The notes: generated from the sequence alone by a model not told the origin. A stretch of 64,000 nucleotides of DNA from Demequina globuliformis (GCF_000975155.1 NZ_BBRG01000001.1:124001-188000); one strand, 5' to 3'; shown: positions 25,422 through 34,582, counted from the stretch's first letter. Translations and numbers: made by a program.

Positions 25422-26186
25422 CTACGTCAGTTCGTTGAGCACAAACGCGACCAAGAACCCGGCCGCCGCGATGAGGCCCGTCGCCCAGTGATCCTCAGCA
25501 AAGGCCTCGGGGATCATCGCGTTGCACACCATCGCCAGCAGTGCGCCAGCGGCGATCGATGTGGTCACCGCGAGCACCTCCGGCGGCGCACCTGCGAGCA
25601 CCACGGCACCGACCACGGCTGCGACGGTCGCGATGGCGGTGATCCCCGCCCACAAGCCAAAAACAAAGCGCGCCGGCCGGCCGGACTTCTTGAGCGGAAC
25701 AGTGCCAGCGAGCCCTTCCGGGATGTTGCTCAAACCGATCGCCGCCACAATCGCGACCGGGAACTGGCCTGTGAGGGCGGAGAGCCCAATGACGATGGCC
25801 TCAGGCACCCCGTCCAGGAGCGCGCCCACGGCGATAGCGCCACCGTCGCCCGGGCTGTCACCGCCGCGTCGCGCAGTGATGTTGCGCGATCCGTCAGCCG
25901 CCTGCCGCGCCGCCCTGCGCTTGCTCAGTTTGCCGATCGCCAGGTCTCCAGCGACATACAGCACCGCACCGGTGGAGAATCCCACGACGACCGGCCATAC
26001 TCCCCCGCCGTCGGCTGCCTCCGCTACGAGTTCGAGGGCGAGCGTCGCCACCATGACGCCCGCGCCAAACGCCATGACTGCCGCGACCGCGCGGCGGGAC
26101 ACGTTCCAGCGCCACGCGACCCACGCACCCACCAGTAACGTACCGATGCCGATCGCGCTCGCGAGCGCCGCCACACCTATGCCCAT
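25422..26186 (-). CDS. ZIP family metal transporter
   Basis: A 254-residue, eight-helix membrane protein of the ZIP family (GufA-like), which moves zinc or other divalent metals inward. The metal-path signatures are DGVPEAIVIG (about 128-137) and SNIPEGLAG (about 157-165); the latter has Ser where HNIPEG is common, which could alter metal preference. The central loop is rich in Arg. TAGGGT is found 6 nt before the ATG. It is divergent from a GNAT gene. Confidence 0.87.
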   Translation of the reverse strand: MGIGVAALASAIGIGTLLVGAWVAWRWNVSRRAVAAVMAFGAGVMVATLALELVAEAADGGGVWPVVVGFSTGAVLYVAGDLAIGKLSKRRAARQAADGSRNITARRGGDSPGDGGAIAVGALLDGVPEAIVIGLSALTGQFPVAIVAAIGLSNIPEGLAGTVPLKKSGRPARFVFGLWAGITAIATVAAVVGAVVLAGAPPEVLAVTTSIAAGALLAMVCNAMIPEAFAEDHWATGLIAAAGFLVAFVLNELT

Positions 26187-26192
26187 GCCGCC

Positions 26193-26198
26193 ACCCTA
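26193..26198 (-). promoter_or_regulatory. Candidate -10 element of the ZIP gene, leaderless layout
   Basis: Minus-strand TAGGGT ends 6 nt before the ATG at 26186, with GGCGGC between. Confidence 0.45.
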
Positions 26199-26252
26199 GC
26201 GAGGCAGGTCGCGCCCAGCGGCGCTGACACCGGGCATCGGCCCAGCGCCGCG

Positions 26253-26258
26253 TACCCT
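26253..26258 (+). promoter_or_regulatory. Candidate -10 element of the GNAT gene, leaderless layout
   Basis: TACCCT ends 7 nt before the ATG at 26266. It faces the ZIP promoter across about 54 bp. Confidence 0.45.
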
Positions 26259-26265
26259 GGTACGC

Positions 26266-26757
26266 ATGCCTACCGCAGATGTCTCCGCTCGCCCCGCCGT
26301 TCCTGGTGACGAGGAGGCGATCACCGCCATCCAACTCGCCGCCTGGGCGCTGACGCTCGGCGAACAGGCTGTCGAAGCCTTGCCCCGCGATCAGATCTTG
26401 GCGCAGTGGACAGCAGCCATCGAGGCGCCGCCGTCACGCCAGCACCGGGTGTTCATCGCCACCGACGGTCCCCACGTGGTGGGGTTCGCGGCCCTGGCCA
26501 CCACCGAGATAATTGCACTTGAAGTGGCGCCTGAACACCGCCGCTTGGGCCATGGGTCGCGCCTGTTGGCCGCGTGCGTCGATACGGTCCGGATTACCGG
26601 CGGCGGTGAAATCAAGGCTTGGGCGCTCGAAGGCGATGAGGTCCGCGCCGCGTTTCTCAACTCAGCGGGACTGGGCGAAGGTGGCGTGCGCCGCGGCATT
26701 GATGGCCCGGGGGACGAACTTCACGAAGTGATGTGGAAGGCACGGCTCACCGACTAA
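26266..26757 (+). CDS. GNAT N-acetyltransferase
   Basis: A 163-residue single-domain acetyltransferase. The acetyl-CoA loop is EVAPEHRRLGHGSRLLAAC (about 85-103), with RRLGHG matching the Q/RxxGxG/A signature. The neighbouring strand IIALEVAP and the late FLNSAGL fit the fold. The target is unknown. It stands alone, divergent from the ZIP transporter, and is followed by a hairpin terminator. Confidence 0.87.
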   Translation: MPTADVSARPAVPGDEEAITAIQLAAWALTLGEQAVEALPRDQILAQWTAAIEAPPSRQHRVFIATDGPHVVGFAALATTEIIALEVAPEHRRLGHGSRLLAACVDTVRITGGGEIKAWALEGDEVRAAFLNSAGLGEGGVRRGIDGPGDELHEVMWKARLTD

Positions 26758-26764
26758 GGCGGTC

Positions 26765-26787
26765 GCCCGCCTGACTGCCAGGCGGGC
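26765..26787. terminator. Hairpin between convergent genes
   Basis: A 9-bp perfect stem (GCCCGCCTG / CAGGCGGGC) with a 5-nt loop lies 8 bp after the GNAT stop and before the end of the convergent membrane protein gene. There is no clear T tract on either strand, so termination is inferred from position and stem strength. Confidence 0.6.
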
Positions 26788-26825
26788 CGCAACCGCGGCG
26801 ACCAGGACGGTAGCCGGACGCCGGC

Positions 26826-27308
26826 CTAGGTGCGGGAACGGCGCCGGGCCCGACGCTCAGCGCGGAACAGGTCGGCGGCGTGGCGCAGCGACTTGCGGGC
26901 CATCGACCGGTCACGGTTCTCCTCGTACGCGTACGCGACCCGGAACCAGGGCTCCCAGCGCTCGGGCGCTGCGTCGACCTCGGCCTTCGCCAGGGTAAAG
27001 GCCTCGTGAGCTGCCTCTTCCGTGAGCCGGCCCGCGGGAGTGGTCTCCCCCGTGAACGCCGGAAGCTCCTCGCGCTCGGTGAGTTCGCGCGACATCGCCT
27101 GAACCGTCATCCCCAGGCGCCACTCCACCACCAGGTACCAGCCTGCGATCACTGGCAGCACCATGAGGAAGACGCCGAGCGCCTTCGCCTGCCACGCATC
27201 GCTGCGGATCAGCAGCCACGCGAAGTTCGCCGCGAACCCGACATACAACGCGAGGATCACCGTCATGGCGACGGCGCCGAGGAACGCGGGTGAACGCATG
27301 AACGACAT
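26826..27308 (-). CDS. Conserved membrane protein of unknown function
   Basis: A 160-residue protein with two hydrophobic helices near the N terminus (about 7-30 and 41-61) and a cytosolic helical C-terminal half with alternating charged and Ala residues, resembling one or two TPR-like hairpins (AHEAFTLAKAEVDAAPERWEPW). The C terminus is strongly basic (RRARRRSRT). It begins directly at the end of dapB with no gap, so it is likely cotranscribed. I do not recognise a characterised family. Confidence 0.78.
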   Translation of the reverse strand: MSFMRSPAFLGAVAMTVILALYVGFAANFAWLLIRSDAWQAKALGVFLMVLPVIAGWYLVVEWRLGMTVQAMSRELTEREELPAFTGETTPAGRLTEEAAHEAFTLAKAEVDAAPERWEPWFRVAYAYEENRDRSMARKSLRHAADLFRAERRARRRSRT

Positions 27309-28052
27309 CTACAGGCTCATGTACTGGTCGAGGCCCACGGTGAGGCCGGTGTGCAGGCCCACTTGGCGCACCCCCAACAGCACGCCTGGCATGAAGGACA
27401 CGCGGTCAAAGCTGTCAGTGCGAATCGTGAACGCCTCCCCCTCGTTGCCGAACAGCACTTCCTCGTGCGCGACCATGCCGCGCAAGCGCACAGCGTGCAC
27501 GTGAACGCCATCGATGTCTGCGCCGCGCGCCCCGCCCGGGTCGTGCGTCGTGGCGTCAGGGCTTGGGGCAAGTCCAGCGGCCGCGCGGGCCGCGGCGATC
27601 CCCTGAGCGGTGTGGACCGCGGTGCCTGAGGGCGCGTCGACCTTCTTTGGGTGGTGCAGTTCCACGACCTCAGCGGACTCGAAGTAGGGCGCCGCCATTG
27701 CTGCGAAACGCATCGCCAAGACGGCACCGATGGCGAAGTTGGGGGCGATCAGCACGCCCAGATCGGGACGCTCGCGCAGGTGTTCCTCCACGCGGCCAAG
27801 GGAGTCACGCGTCCACCCGGTCGTGCCGACCACTGCGTGCAGCCCGGCATCGATCAGGGCGTGCACATTGGCCTCCGTGGCATCGGGGACCGTGAAGTCC
27901 ACCGCGACCTGGGCGCCCGCACGGGCCGCCTCCGCGATGTCATCCGTCACGTCCAAGGCCGCGACCACCTGAAGGTCATCAGCGGCCGTGACGGCGTCCA
28001 CCACATGAGTTCCCATGCGCCCCGAGGCGCCCAGCACTGCGACGTTAATCAT
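27309..28052 (-). CDS. dapB: 4-hydroxy-tetrahydrodipicolinate reductase
   Basis: DapB performs the second committed step of diaminopimelate synthesis with NAD(P)H. The 247-residue protein has the nucleotide-binding GASGRMG (8-14), VGTTGW (75-80) and the active-site ELHHPKKVDAPSGTA with His133, His134 and Lys137. It lies 36 bp after the M16 peptidase gene but has its own TAGAGT element 7 nt before the ATG. Confidence 0.97.
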   Translation of the reverse strand: MINVAVLGASGRMGTHVVDAVTAADDLQVVAALDVTDDIAEAARAGAQVAVDFTVPDATEANVHALIDAGLHAVVGTTGWTRDSLGRVEEHLRERPDLGVLIAPNFAIGAVLAMRFAAMAAPYFESAEVVELHHPKKVDAPSGTAVHTAQGIAAARAAAGLAPSPDATTHDPGGARGADIDGVHVHAVRLRGMVAHEEVLFGNEGEAFTIRTDSFDRVSFMPGVLLGVRQVGLHTGLTVGLDQYMSL

Positions 28053-28059
28053 GCGGACT

Positions 28060-28065
28060 ACTCTA
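28060..28065 (-). promoter_or_regulatory. Candidate -10 element of dapB, leaderless layout
   Basis: Minus-strand TAGAGT ends 7 nt before the ATG at 28052. No ribosome-binding site lies between. Confidence 0.47.
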
Positions 28066-28088
28066 CGGGCGTGGTCACCACGGCCAGG

Positions 28089-29411
28089 TCACTCACCCAA
28101 CTGGCCCACGCGCACGCTGACACGCTCACGTGAGGCGAGGTCGGCCGCCAAAGCGACCACGTCATCGGCCGTCACCGCCCGGACCCGGTCCAAGGACTCG
28201 CCAATGCTCCACAGTTCGCCTTGCACGAGTTCAGCCTTACCCAGGCGTGACATTCGTGAGTAGGAGTCCTCGAGGCGCAACACGGTGGTGCCGGCGATCT
28301 GCCCTTGGGCCCGCTCGAGTTCCTCCGCCGTGATGCCCTCCGCGAGCCTTTCCAGCTCGGTGCCGAGCAGCCGCTCGACCTCGTCAGCGTTCGCGGGGTT
28401 GCATGCCGCGTACATGCCCCACACGCCGGTGTCGGCGCTGGGGGCGCCAAAGGAGTACACGCCGTACGTCAGACCGCGCTTCTCCCGAATCTCTTGGAAC
28501 AGACGTGAGGACATGCCGCCGCCCAGGATCGCGTTGGAGACGCCCAGCACCGAGCGGCGCTCGTCTGTGGCGCGGAAGCCGCGCGTTCCCAGGAGGACGT
28601 GCGTCTGCTCGAGATCGCGGTTGACCCGCACCTGCGGTACCAGCGACGCTTCCACGGGCGCGAGTGGATCGCGCCGCTCAAGCGGTGCGCGATCGTCAGT
28701 GAGATCCCACCCGCCTCGAATCAGCGCTTCCGTCACCAGCGCGCACACCGTGTCGTGATCCAGGCCACCGGCAGCGGTCACGATGAGCCCCTCCGGCACA
28801 TAGTGCTGGCGGTAGTGGTCCTCGACGGCGTCTCGGGTCACGGCGCGGATAATTTCCGGCGTGCCACCAATGGGCCGCCCTAGCGGGTGCCCGTGCAGGA
28901 CCGCTTCCGTGAACCGCTCATGCGCGACGTCTCCCGGGTCGTCCTCGCTCATCGCGAGCTCTTCCAAAATGACGCCACGTTCCATCTCGAAATCGGCATC
29001 ATCGAGCCGAGCGGACGTGACCATGTCACCGATGACGTCGATCGCGAGCGGGAGATCCTGGTCGATGACGCGGGCGTAGTAGCACGTGAACTCCTTCCCC
29101 GTCATCGCGTTGGACTCACCGCCCACGCGGTCGAACGCGACGGCGATGTCCTGCGCAGAGCGGCGCTGCGTGCCCTTGAAGAGCAGATGCTCGAGGAAGT
29201 GCGTGGAGCCTGCGTGCTCCGGCGTCTCGTCGCGGCTGCCTACCCCGACCCACGCACCGACCGTGGCCGATCGCATGCCGGGAATCTGCTCGGTGAGCAC
29301 GCGGACGCCGCCCGGCAGCACGGAGCGGCGGATCACGGCGCCATGGTCCTGTTCCACCGCGAGGTGAGCGCCGATGGACTGGGCAGACACGAGAGGGAGT
29401 GCATGAGGCAT
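28089..29411 (-). CDS. M16 family zinc metallopeptidase (processing-peptidase-like)
   Basis: A 440-residue pitrilysin-family protein. The inverted zinc motif HFLEH is at 71-75, followed by the ERGVILEEL region that supplies the third ligand, and the C-terminal RGLTYGVYSFG segment completes the active site in this family. Similar proteins sit after pnp in many actinobacteria and Bacillus (YmxG/MlpA). The start at 29409-29411 was preferred to a longer frame because TAGGCT lies 7 nt upstream and the extension is not conserved-looking. Substrates are unknown. Confidence 0.92.
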   Translation of the reverse strand: MPHALPLVSAQSIGAHLAVEQDHGAVIRRSVLPGGVRVLTEQIPGMRSATVGAWVGVGSRDETPEHAGSTHFLEHLLFKGTQRRSAQDIAVAFDRVGGESNAMTGKEFTCYYARVIDQDLPLAIDVIGDMVTSARLDDADFEMERGVILEELAMSEDDPGDVAHERFTEAVLHGHPLGRPIGGTPEIIRAVTRDAVEDHYRQHYVPEGLIVTAAGGLDHDTVCALVTEALIRGGWDLTDDRAPLERRDPLAPVEASLVPQVRVNRDLEQTHVLLGTRGFRATDERRSVLGVSNAILGGGMSSRLFQEIREKRGLTYGVYSFGAPSADTGVWGMYAACNPANADEVERLLGTELERLAEGITAEELERAQGQIAGTTVLRLEDSYSRMSRLGKAELVQGELWSIGESLDRVRAVTADDVVALAADLASRERVSVRVGQLGE

Positions 29412-29418
29412 AGGGGCG

Positions 29419-29424
29419 AGCCTA
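29419..29424 (-). promoter_or_regulatory. Candidate -10 element of the M16 peptidase gene, leaderless layout
   Basis: Minus-strand TAGGCT ends 7 nt before the ATG at 29411. It lies downstream of the hairpin that follows pnp, giving the peptidase its own promoter. Confidence 0.45.
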
Positions 29425-29513
29425 ACGCGGCTGAGCGGCTTCACTGTGCTGAAGACTCGCACCGCGATGGTCCCCGCCCATGGTGCTGAACGGTGCCAGG
29501 CCCAGACATGCCA

Positions 29514-29557
29514 CGAGGGCGGCCCCACCGAGCGTAACGCCCGGGGAACCGCCCTCG
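29514..29557 (-). terminator. Hairpin downstream of pnp
   Basis: A 9-bp stem (CGAGGGCGG / CCGCCCTCG) closes a 26-nt region that contains an inner CCCC/GGGG pairing. It lies 20 bp after the pnp stop on the minus strand. The following bases are only weakly T-rich, so it is a likely but imperfect intrinsic terminator. Confidence 0.62.
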
Positions 29558-29576
29558 CGGAAGGATCAGTCAGCGA

Positions 29577-31790
29577 TTACTCGCCGGCCTCCTCGGCAGC
29601 CTCGTCGGAGGAGCCTTCCTCGACCACACCGAGCGACAGCTTGCCGCGCGGGTCGACCTCGGCGATCTCGACCTGGATCGTCTGGCCGATGGACAGGACG
29701 TCTTCGACGTTCTCCACGCGCTTGCCACCGACGAGCTTGCGGATCTGCGAGATGTGCAGCAGTCCGTCCTTGCCGGGGCTCAACGAGATGAAGGCGCCGA
29801 ACGCGACGGTCTTCACGACGGTGCCGACAAAGCGCTCGCCGACCTCAGGCACGTGGGGGTTGGCGATCGCGTTGATGGCCGAACGGGCGGCCTCAGCAGC
29901 CTCGCCGTTGTCCGCGCCAATGAACACGGTGCCGTCGTCCTCGATGCTGATGTCCGCGCCGGTGTCGTCCTGGATCTGGTTGATCATCTTGCCCTTGGGC
30001 CCAATGACCTCACCGATCTTGTCCACGGGCACGCGCACGGTGATGATGCGCGGTGCGTGCGGGCTCATCTCGTCGGGCTCGGAGATGGCCTGCTCCATGA
30101 CGCCGAGGATGTGCAGACGCGCATCCTTAGCCTGGCCCAGGGCACCTGCGAGGACGGATGCGGGGATGCCGTCGAGCTTGGTGTCGAGCTGAATGGCGGT
30201 GACGAACTCGCGAGTACCGGCAACCTTGAAGTCCATGTCGCCGAACGCGTCCTCGGCACCCAGGATGTCGGTGAGCGCCGCGTAGCGGGTCTCACCGTCA
30301 ACGGTGTCGGACACGAGGCCCATGGCGATACCGGCCACGGGGGCCTTCAGCGGCACACCGGCGTTGAGCATGGCGAGCGTCGACGCGCAGACCGAACCCA
30401 TCGAGGTCGAACCGTTCGAGCCGAGCGCTTCAGAGACCTGGCGAATGGCGTACGGGAAGTCCTCACGCGACGGCAGCACCGGCACGAGAGCGCGCTCAGC
30501 AAGCGCGCCGTGGCCGATCTCGCGGCGCTTCGGTGACCCTACGCGACCCGTCTCACCCGTGGAGAAGGGCGGGAAGTTGTAGTGGTGCATGTAGCGCTTC
30601 TTCGTCTCGGGGTTAAACGAGTCGATCTGCTGCTCCATCTTGAGCATGTTCAGCGTGGTAATACCCATGATCTGGGTCTCGCCGCGCTCGAAGATGGCGG
30701 AGCCGTGCACGCGCGGGATGGGGCCAACCTCGGCCGACAGCGGACGGATGTCCTCGAGGCCACGGCCGTCGATGCGGACGCCGTCCTTGAGGATGCGCTG
30801 GCGGATGGTCTGCTTGGTCACGGAGCGGATCGCTGCCGAGACCTCCTTCTCGCGGCCCTCAAACTGCTCCGCGAAGTGGTCAAGCGCCCCGGCCTTGATC
30901 TCATCCAGGCGGTTCTCGCGCTCCTGCTTGTCTGCAATCTGCAGCGCGGAGGTCAGGTCGCCGGCGACGTGAGGCTCGACGGCAGCGAAGACGTCGTCCT
31001 GGTAGTCGAGGAAGCGGGGGAACTCCACCGTCTCCTTGGCGGCCTTGTCGGCGAGCTCCTGCTGAGCGTCGCACAGCGCCTTAATGAACGGCTTGGCGGC
31101 CTCGAGCCCCTCGGCCACGACCTCTTCGGTGGGCGCCTGAGCGCCCTCGGAGACCAGGTTGAAGGCGTCGTCGGTGGCCTCTGCCTCGACCATCATGATG
31201 GCGACGTCGTCGCCCACGATGCGACCGGCAACGACCATCTCGAACACTGCGCGGCCCTTTTCGGAGTAGCGCGGGAAGGCGACCCACTGGCCGTCGATGA
31301 GCGCCACGCGGACACCACCGATGGGGCCGGAGAAGGGCAGCCCGGACAGCTGCGTCGACATCGAGGCCGCGTTGATCGCGAGCGTGTCGTAAGCGTCGTC
31401 AGGGTTAATGGCCAGCACGTCGATGACGACCTGGACCTCGTTGCGCAGACCCGACACGAAGGACGGGCGCAGCGGGCGGTCGATGAGGCGGCAGGTGAGG
31501 ATCGCGTCCGTCGAGGGACGGCCCTCGCGACGGAAGAACGAGCCAGGGATCTTGCCGGCTGCGTACGAGCGCTCCTCGACGTCCACCGTCAGGGGGAAGA
31601 AGTCGAAGCCGTCGCGGGGGTGCTTGCCAGCCGTCGTGGCCGACAGCAGCATGGTGTCACCGTCGAGGTAGGCGGCGGTGGAACCGGCGGCCTGCTTGGC
31701 CAGACGGCCAGTCTCGAAGCGGACGGTACGGGTGCCGAACGAACCATTGTCAATGGTCGCCTCGGCGAACTGAATCTCGGGACCTTCCAT
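29577..31790 (-). CDS. pnp: Polyribonucleotide nucleotidyltransferase (PNPase)
   Basis: Phosphorolytic 3'-5' exoribonuclease of mRNA decay. The 737-residue protein has two RNase PH domains, a KH domain with [11 protein letters not shown], and an S1 domain with [12 protein letters not shown] and DGLLHISQI, ending in an acidic tail. The ATG at 31788-31790 was chosen because AAAGGAG lies about 8 nt upstream; a frame 18 codons longer also exists. It is downstream of rpsO, the classical arrangement, but separated by a terminator and 341 bp. Confidence 0.97.
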   Translation of the reverse strand: MEGPEIQFAEATIDNGSFGTRTVRFETGRLAKQAAGSTAAYLDGDTMLLSATTAGKHPRDGFDFFPLTVDVEERSYAAGKIPGSFFRREGRPSTDAILTCRLIDRPLRPSFVSGLRNEVQVVIDVLAINPDDAYDTLAINAASMSTQLSGLPFSGPIGGVRVALIDGQWVAFPRYSEKGRAVFEMVVAGRIVGDDVAIMMVEAEATDDAFNLVSEGAQAPTEEVVAEGLEAAKPFIKALCDAQQELADKAAKETVEFPRFLDYQDDVFAAVEPHVAGDLTSALQIADKQERENRLDEIKAGALDHFAEQFEGREKEVSAAIRSVTKQTIRQRILKDGVRIDGRGLEDIRPLSAEVGPIPRVHGSAIFERGETQIMGITTLNMLKMEQQIDSFNPETKKRYMHHYNFPPFSTGETGRVGSPKRREIGHGALAERALVPVLPSREDFPYAIRQVSEALGSNGSTSMGSVCASTLAMLNAGVPLKAPVAGIAMGLVSDTVDGETRYAALTDILGAEDAFGDMDFKVAGTREFVTAIQLDTKLDGIPASVLAGALGQAKDARLHILGVMEQAISEPDEMSPHAPRIITVRVPVDKIGEVIGPKGKMINQIQDDTGADISIEDDGTVFIGADNGEAAEAARSAINAIANPHVPEVGERFVGTVVKTVAFGAFISLSPGKDGLLHISQIRKLVGGKRVENVEDVLSIGQTIQVEIAEVDPRGKLSLGVVEEGSSDEAAEEAGE

Positions 31791-32131
31791 GTGGAAGTTG
31801 CTCCTTTGTTCGTAGAGCAGCCCAGGCGAACTGAAGAAGCTCATGTGAGCCTCACTGATCGTCAGTCGACATAGTCAGACGTGCACCCGCTCGCATACGC
31901 GGGGGTTCTGCCCATCTCCACCGAGGATCAGCGTCCTGCTGGCCTGCCAGGTGTATGAAATTGGGCGCCGCCGTCAACGGCGGGCCTTACCCATGCTATC
32001 AGCGGTGAGCCGATGCTGGGGCGTGACCATGCTCGGCGCGGCGCGCAGTGACAGGTCCTGACATGCGAAAGACCCGGCCGCTCAACCTCCGCGAGGAGGG
32101 AGCGACCGGGCCGAGCGCGACTGGGTGCGCC
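31791..32131 (-). other. Intergenic region between rpsO and pnp
   Basis: These 341 bp hold the rpsO terminator at the upstream end and what should be the pnp promoter and leader. Two small hairpins are visible, CCCGC/GCGGG at 31886-31903 and CCGCCGT/ACGGCGG at 31968-31983. The minus strand contains TTGACG at the second hairpin, a possible -35, but no good -10 at normal spacing. No gene was recognised. A structured pnp leader is possible because PNPase often controls its own mRNA, but this is not shown. Confidence 0.45.
32073..32110 (-). terminator. Rho-independent terminator of rpsO
   Basis: On the minus strand a GC-rich stem with a single mismatch (CCCGGTCGCTC against GAGCGGCCGGG) plus an inner CCTCC/GGAGG pairing lies about 20 bp after the rpsO stop and is followed by TCTTTCG. 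This is the best intrinsic terminator in this part of the window. Confidence 0.78.
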
Positions 32132-32401
32132 TTAGCGGCGCAGGCCCAGGCGCTCAATCAGCGAGCGGTAACGCTCGATGTCGACGCGCTGAAGGTAGTT
32201 CAGCAGGTTGCGGCGCTTACCGACAAGCAGCAGCAGGCCACGACGCGAGTGGTGGTCGTGCTTGTGCTCCTTGAGGTGACCGGTGAGGTCGTTGATGCGC
32301 TGCGTGAGGAGCGCGACCTGGACCTCGGGCGAACCGGTGTCACCCTCGACGGTTGCGTACTCGGTCATGATGGACTTCTTGGTGGCTGCGTCCAGAGGCA
32401 C
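32132..32401 (-). CDS. rpsO: 30S ribosomal protein S15
   Basis: S15 binds the central domain of 16S rRNA early in 30S assembly. The 89-residue protein is the normal length and shows [15 protein letters not shown] (about 22-36), [12 protein letters not shown] (about 46-57) and the C-terminal [12 protein letters not shown]. It has an AGGAG ribosome site and a strong terminator of its own. Confidence 0.98.
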   Translation of the reverse strand: MPLDAATKKSIMTEYATVEGDTGSPEVQVALLTQRINDLTGHLKEHKHDHHSRRGLLLLVGKRRNLLNYLQRVDIERYRSLIERLGLRR

Positions 32402-32490
32402 GGCTCACTCCTTCTGATGTCTGTTGCACGGAGCTCCCGGGCCTGTTCTCCGGGGGCTTACGATCCGCGGCCGTTTCACGGCGACGTCCA

Positions 32491-32496
32491 ACTATA
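32491..32496 (-). promoter_or_regulatory. Candidate -10 element of rpsO
   Basis: Minus-strand TATAGT is the closest match to TATAAT nearby. It overlaps the stop of the upstream dehydrogenase gene and would give an rpsO leader of about 85 nt. A convincing -35 was not found. Confidence 0.4.
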
Positions 32497-33592
32497 CAGC
32501 AGATTGGCCTGCGGAGGCACCCGGTGAGGACCCGAAAGCCACCAGAGCGCGAGCGTGTCGACCCTCAGCGTACGGGAGGGTGGATCCCACCTGATCCAGC
32601 GCGATGGGCGGTGCGAGCAGCGAACCCCAGTCCCGGGCTGCGTGCGTAGCGGCCAGGAAGTCCAGCGCGGCCAGGACATGCCGTCCCGATACGGGAGGTG
32701 CGCCTCGCACCGTGACCGCGCGCGCAGCGAGCAGGCCGGCATCGACGGTGAGCGGCCGTCGGTTTCTGCCGGCGCGCCCCAACACGAGCACTCCCCCGTG
32801 CGCGAGCGCGTCCATCGCATCGGCCAGCGCTCCATCACCCCCGGAGACGTCCACGATCACGTCCGCCCGCCCAAAGCCCGCGCCCGGCTCAAGCGCGGCA
32901 TCGGCCCCAAACTCCAGCGCGCGTAGCCGCCGCTGCGGATCGGGTTCCACGATGGTGACCGAACCCGCCCCCTCTTCCGCAGCCATGGCCACGGCGACCA
33001 GGCCCTGCATGCCAGCGCCGATGACGAGGACACGCTTGCCCACCAACGAGCCAGCGGATTCCATGACCGCGCAAACCGTGGCAACGGCGCACCCGGCTGG
33101 CACCGCGACCGGGTCTGGGACGCTGGGAGGCACGACTGCGATCACGGCGGCGCGCGGCAGCAGCGCGCGCGTCACGATGGAACCGGCAAAGGCGCAGTCG
33201 TCGGGCGCCATGTCGACGCCGAGTGCGATGGGCCGTCGGCATCCTGTGCCTTGTGTGCAACCTCCACACTGACGGCAGGGGCACGCGCGGCCCCACACGA
33301 TCCGCATCCCGGGAGCGAGCAGAGTGCCATCAGCCGCAGCGGCGTCTCCCCCGCGGCCAATGGCTTCGATGGTGCCCACGCCTTCGTGGCCCAGAGCCGT
33401 GGCACGTGACGGGGATACATTGGAGGCAATCGCATCCTTCACGCACCCACACGGGGAGGCCAGCCGCATCGCGACACGGACTTGGCCCGGTTGGAGTGCG
33501 GGCACGGGCAGCGTGACGGCGCCGACGACGCCGCTATGGACCATGAGGGCGCGAGTGGTTGTCGTGGCAGCGGGAGCTGCGGCGGGGGGCAT
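32492..33592 (-). CDS. Zinc-binding medium-chain dehydrogenase (alcohol dehydrogenase-like)
   Basis: A 366-residue MDR-family protein. The N-terminal GroES-like half has the Cys pair of the catalytic zinc (SPCGCVKDA), GHEGVGTIE, and a cysteine cluster ACPCRQCGGCTQGTGC resembling the structural-zinc lobe but with shorter spacing before the last Cys. The Rossmann half has VIGAGMQGLVAVAMA. A Thr/Ala-rich first 16 residues may be over-extended, with an ATG at 33544 as an alternative start. The substrate is unknown; some relatives are annotated near phosphonate genes, but none are here. Confidence 0.83.
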   Translation of the reverse strand: MPPAAAPAATTTTRALMVHSGVVGAVTLPVPALQPGQVRVAMRLASPCGCVKDAIASNVSPSRATALGHEGVGTIEAIGRGGDAAAADGTLLAPGMRIVWGRACPCRQCGGCTQGTGCRRPIALGVDMAPDDCAFAGSIVTRALLPRAAVIAVVPPSVPDPVAVPAGCAVATVCAVMESAGSLVGKRVLVIGAGMQGLVAVAMAAEEGAGSVTIVEPDPQRRLRALEFGADAALEPGAGFGRADVIVDVSGGDGALADAMDALAHGGVLVLGRAGRNRRPLTVDAGLLAARAVTVRGAPPVSGRHVLAALDFLAATHAARDWGSLLAPPIALDQVGSTLPYAEGRHARALVAFGSSPGASAGQSAV

Positions 33593-33718
33593 GTGGTGGA
33601 GACTGCCTCAGACGGGCCGATGCCCGCTACCGCCGAGCGCGGTTCTCGCCAGAGATTCACCGAGAGTTCAGCGGAGCGTCACCTTGCTGGGCGCGGAGGC
33701 GCCGCCATGACCCGTGGG

Positions 33719-34582
33719 CTACGTTCCGTCGGTGACGGCCGCGTAGCGGTCAATGTACGGACGCTGCGGTTCGGGCAAGACCGTCCCGGCCGTGCTGTCC
33801 CACGCCTTCTTCCAACGTCCGTCGTCCATCGCTTCTTCAAGGACGTCGTCAATCCACAAGCGGAACTCGTCGTCTTCGCGCGCCACGCCAATACCGTAGG
33901 GCTCGGCGGTAAAGGGCGCACCGACAATACGGAACTGCCCGCCCGCTTCCGCGGCGTAGCCCGCCAAGATCACGTCATCAGTGGTCACCACGTCCACTTG
34001 GCCAGTGCGCAATGGCTCGAGGCAGTCCGAGTAGTCGTCGAACAAGACCACCGCGGCACCAGGAGATACGCGTTTGATGGTCTCCGACGCCGTTGAACCG
34101 GCCACGGTGCACACGTGCTTGCCGTCGAGGTCGAGCGGCGACGCGATATCGACGTCGTCCTTGCGTGTCATCAGCGTCTGACCAGCGACGTAGTAGGGCC
34201 CCGCGAAGCCGACTGACTCCTTACGACTGTCGCTGATGGTGTAGGTGGCGACGATGAAGTCAACGTCGCCGTCCATGAGGAGGTGCTCGCGTTCGTCCGA
34301 GGGCGCCTCGACCCACGTGATGCCGGATTCATTGATGCCGAGCGCGTCGGCCACCAATCGCGCCACCTCAATGTCGAACCCCTGCGGCACGCCGTCACTA
34401 TCGAGCTCGCCAAACAGTGGTTGGTCGTGCTTCACGCCAATGGTGACTGCACCGGCCTCGTGAAGTGTGGCCATGGTGCTGTCACCGGGGAACTTCTCAG
34501 CCGAACACGCGGCCAAGGCCACTGCGGCAACGCCAACTGCGGCCGCGACTCCGATGCGGCGCATTGTTCTCACTAGTGACAT
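33719..34582 (-). CDS. Amino acid ABC transporter substrate-binding lipoprotein (second copy)
   Basis: A 287-residue extracellular solute-binding protein of family 3. A lipoprotein signal ends at the lipobox with Cys26 (VALAAC). The mature part shows TIGVKHDQPLFG, GFDIEVARLVADALG and FIVATYTISDSRKESVGFAGPYY, as in GluB of Corynebacterium. It is paralogous to the product at 36334-37209 and lies downstream of the permease genes after 144 bp. The start was set by the ATG at 34580-34582 after AGAGGGG. Confidence 0.92.
   Translation of the reverse strand: MSLVRTMRRIGVAAAVGVAAVALAACSAEKFPGDSTMATLHEAGAVTIGVKHDQPLFGELDSDGVPQGFDIEVARLVADALGINESGITWVEAPSDEREHLLMDGDVDFIVATYTISDSRKESVGFAGPYYVAGQTLMTRKDDVDIASPLDLDGKHVCTVAGSTASETIKRVSPGAAVVLFDDYSDCLEPLRTGQVDVVTTDDVILAGYAAEAGGQFRIVGAPFTAEPYGIGVAREDDEFRLWIDDVLEEAMDDGRWKKAWDSTAGTVLPEPQRPYIDRYAAVTDGT

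Noticed and set aside
30582-31874. Open frame of 430 codons antisense to pnp
   Set aside because: Shadow of the PNPase gene; no ribosome site and no domain.
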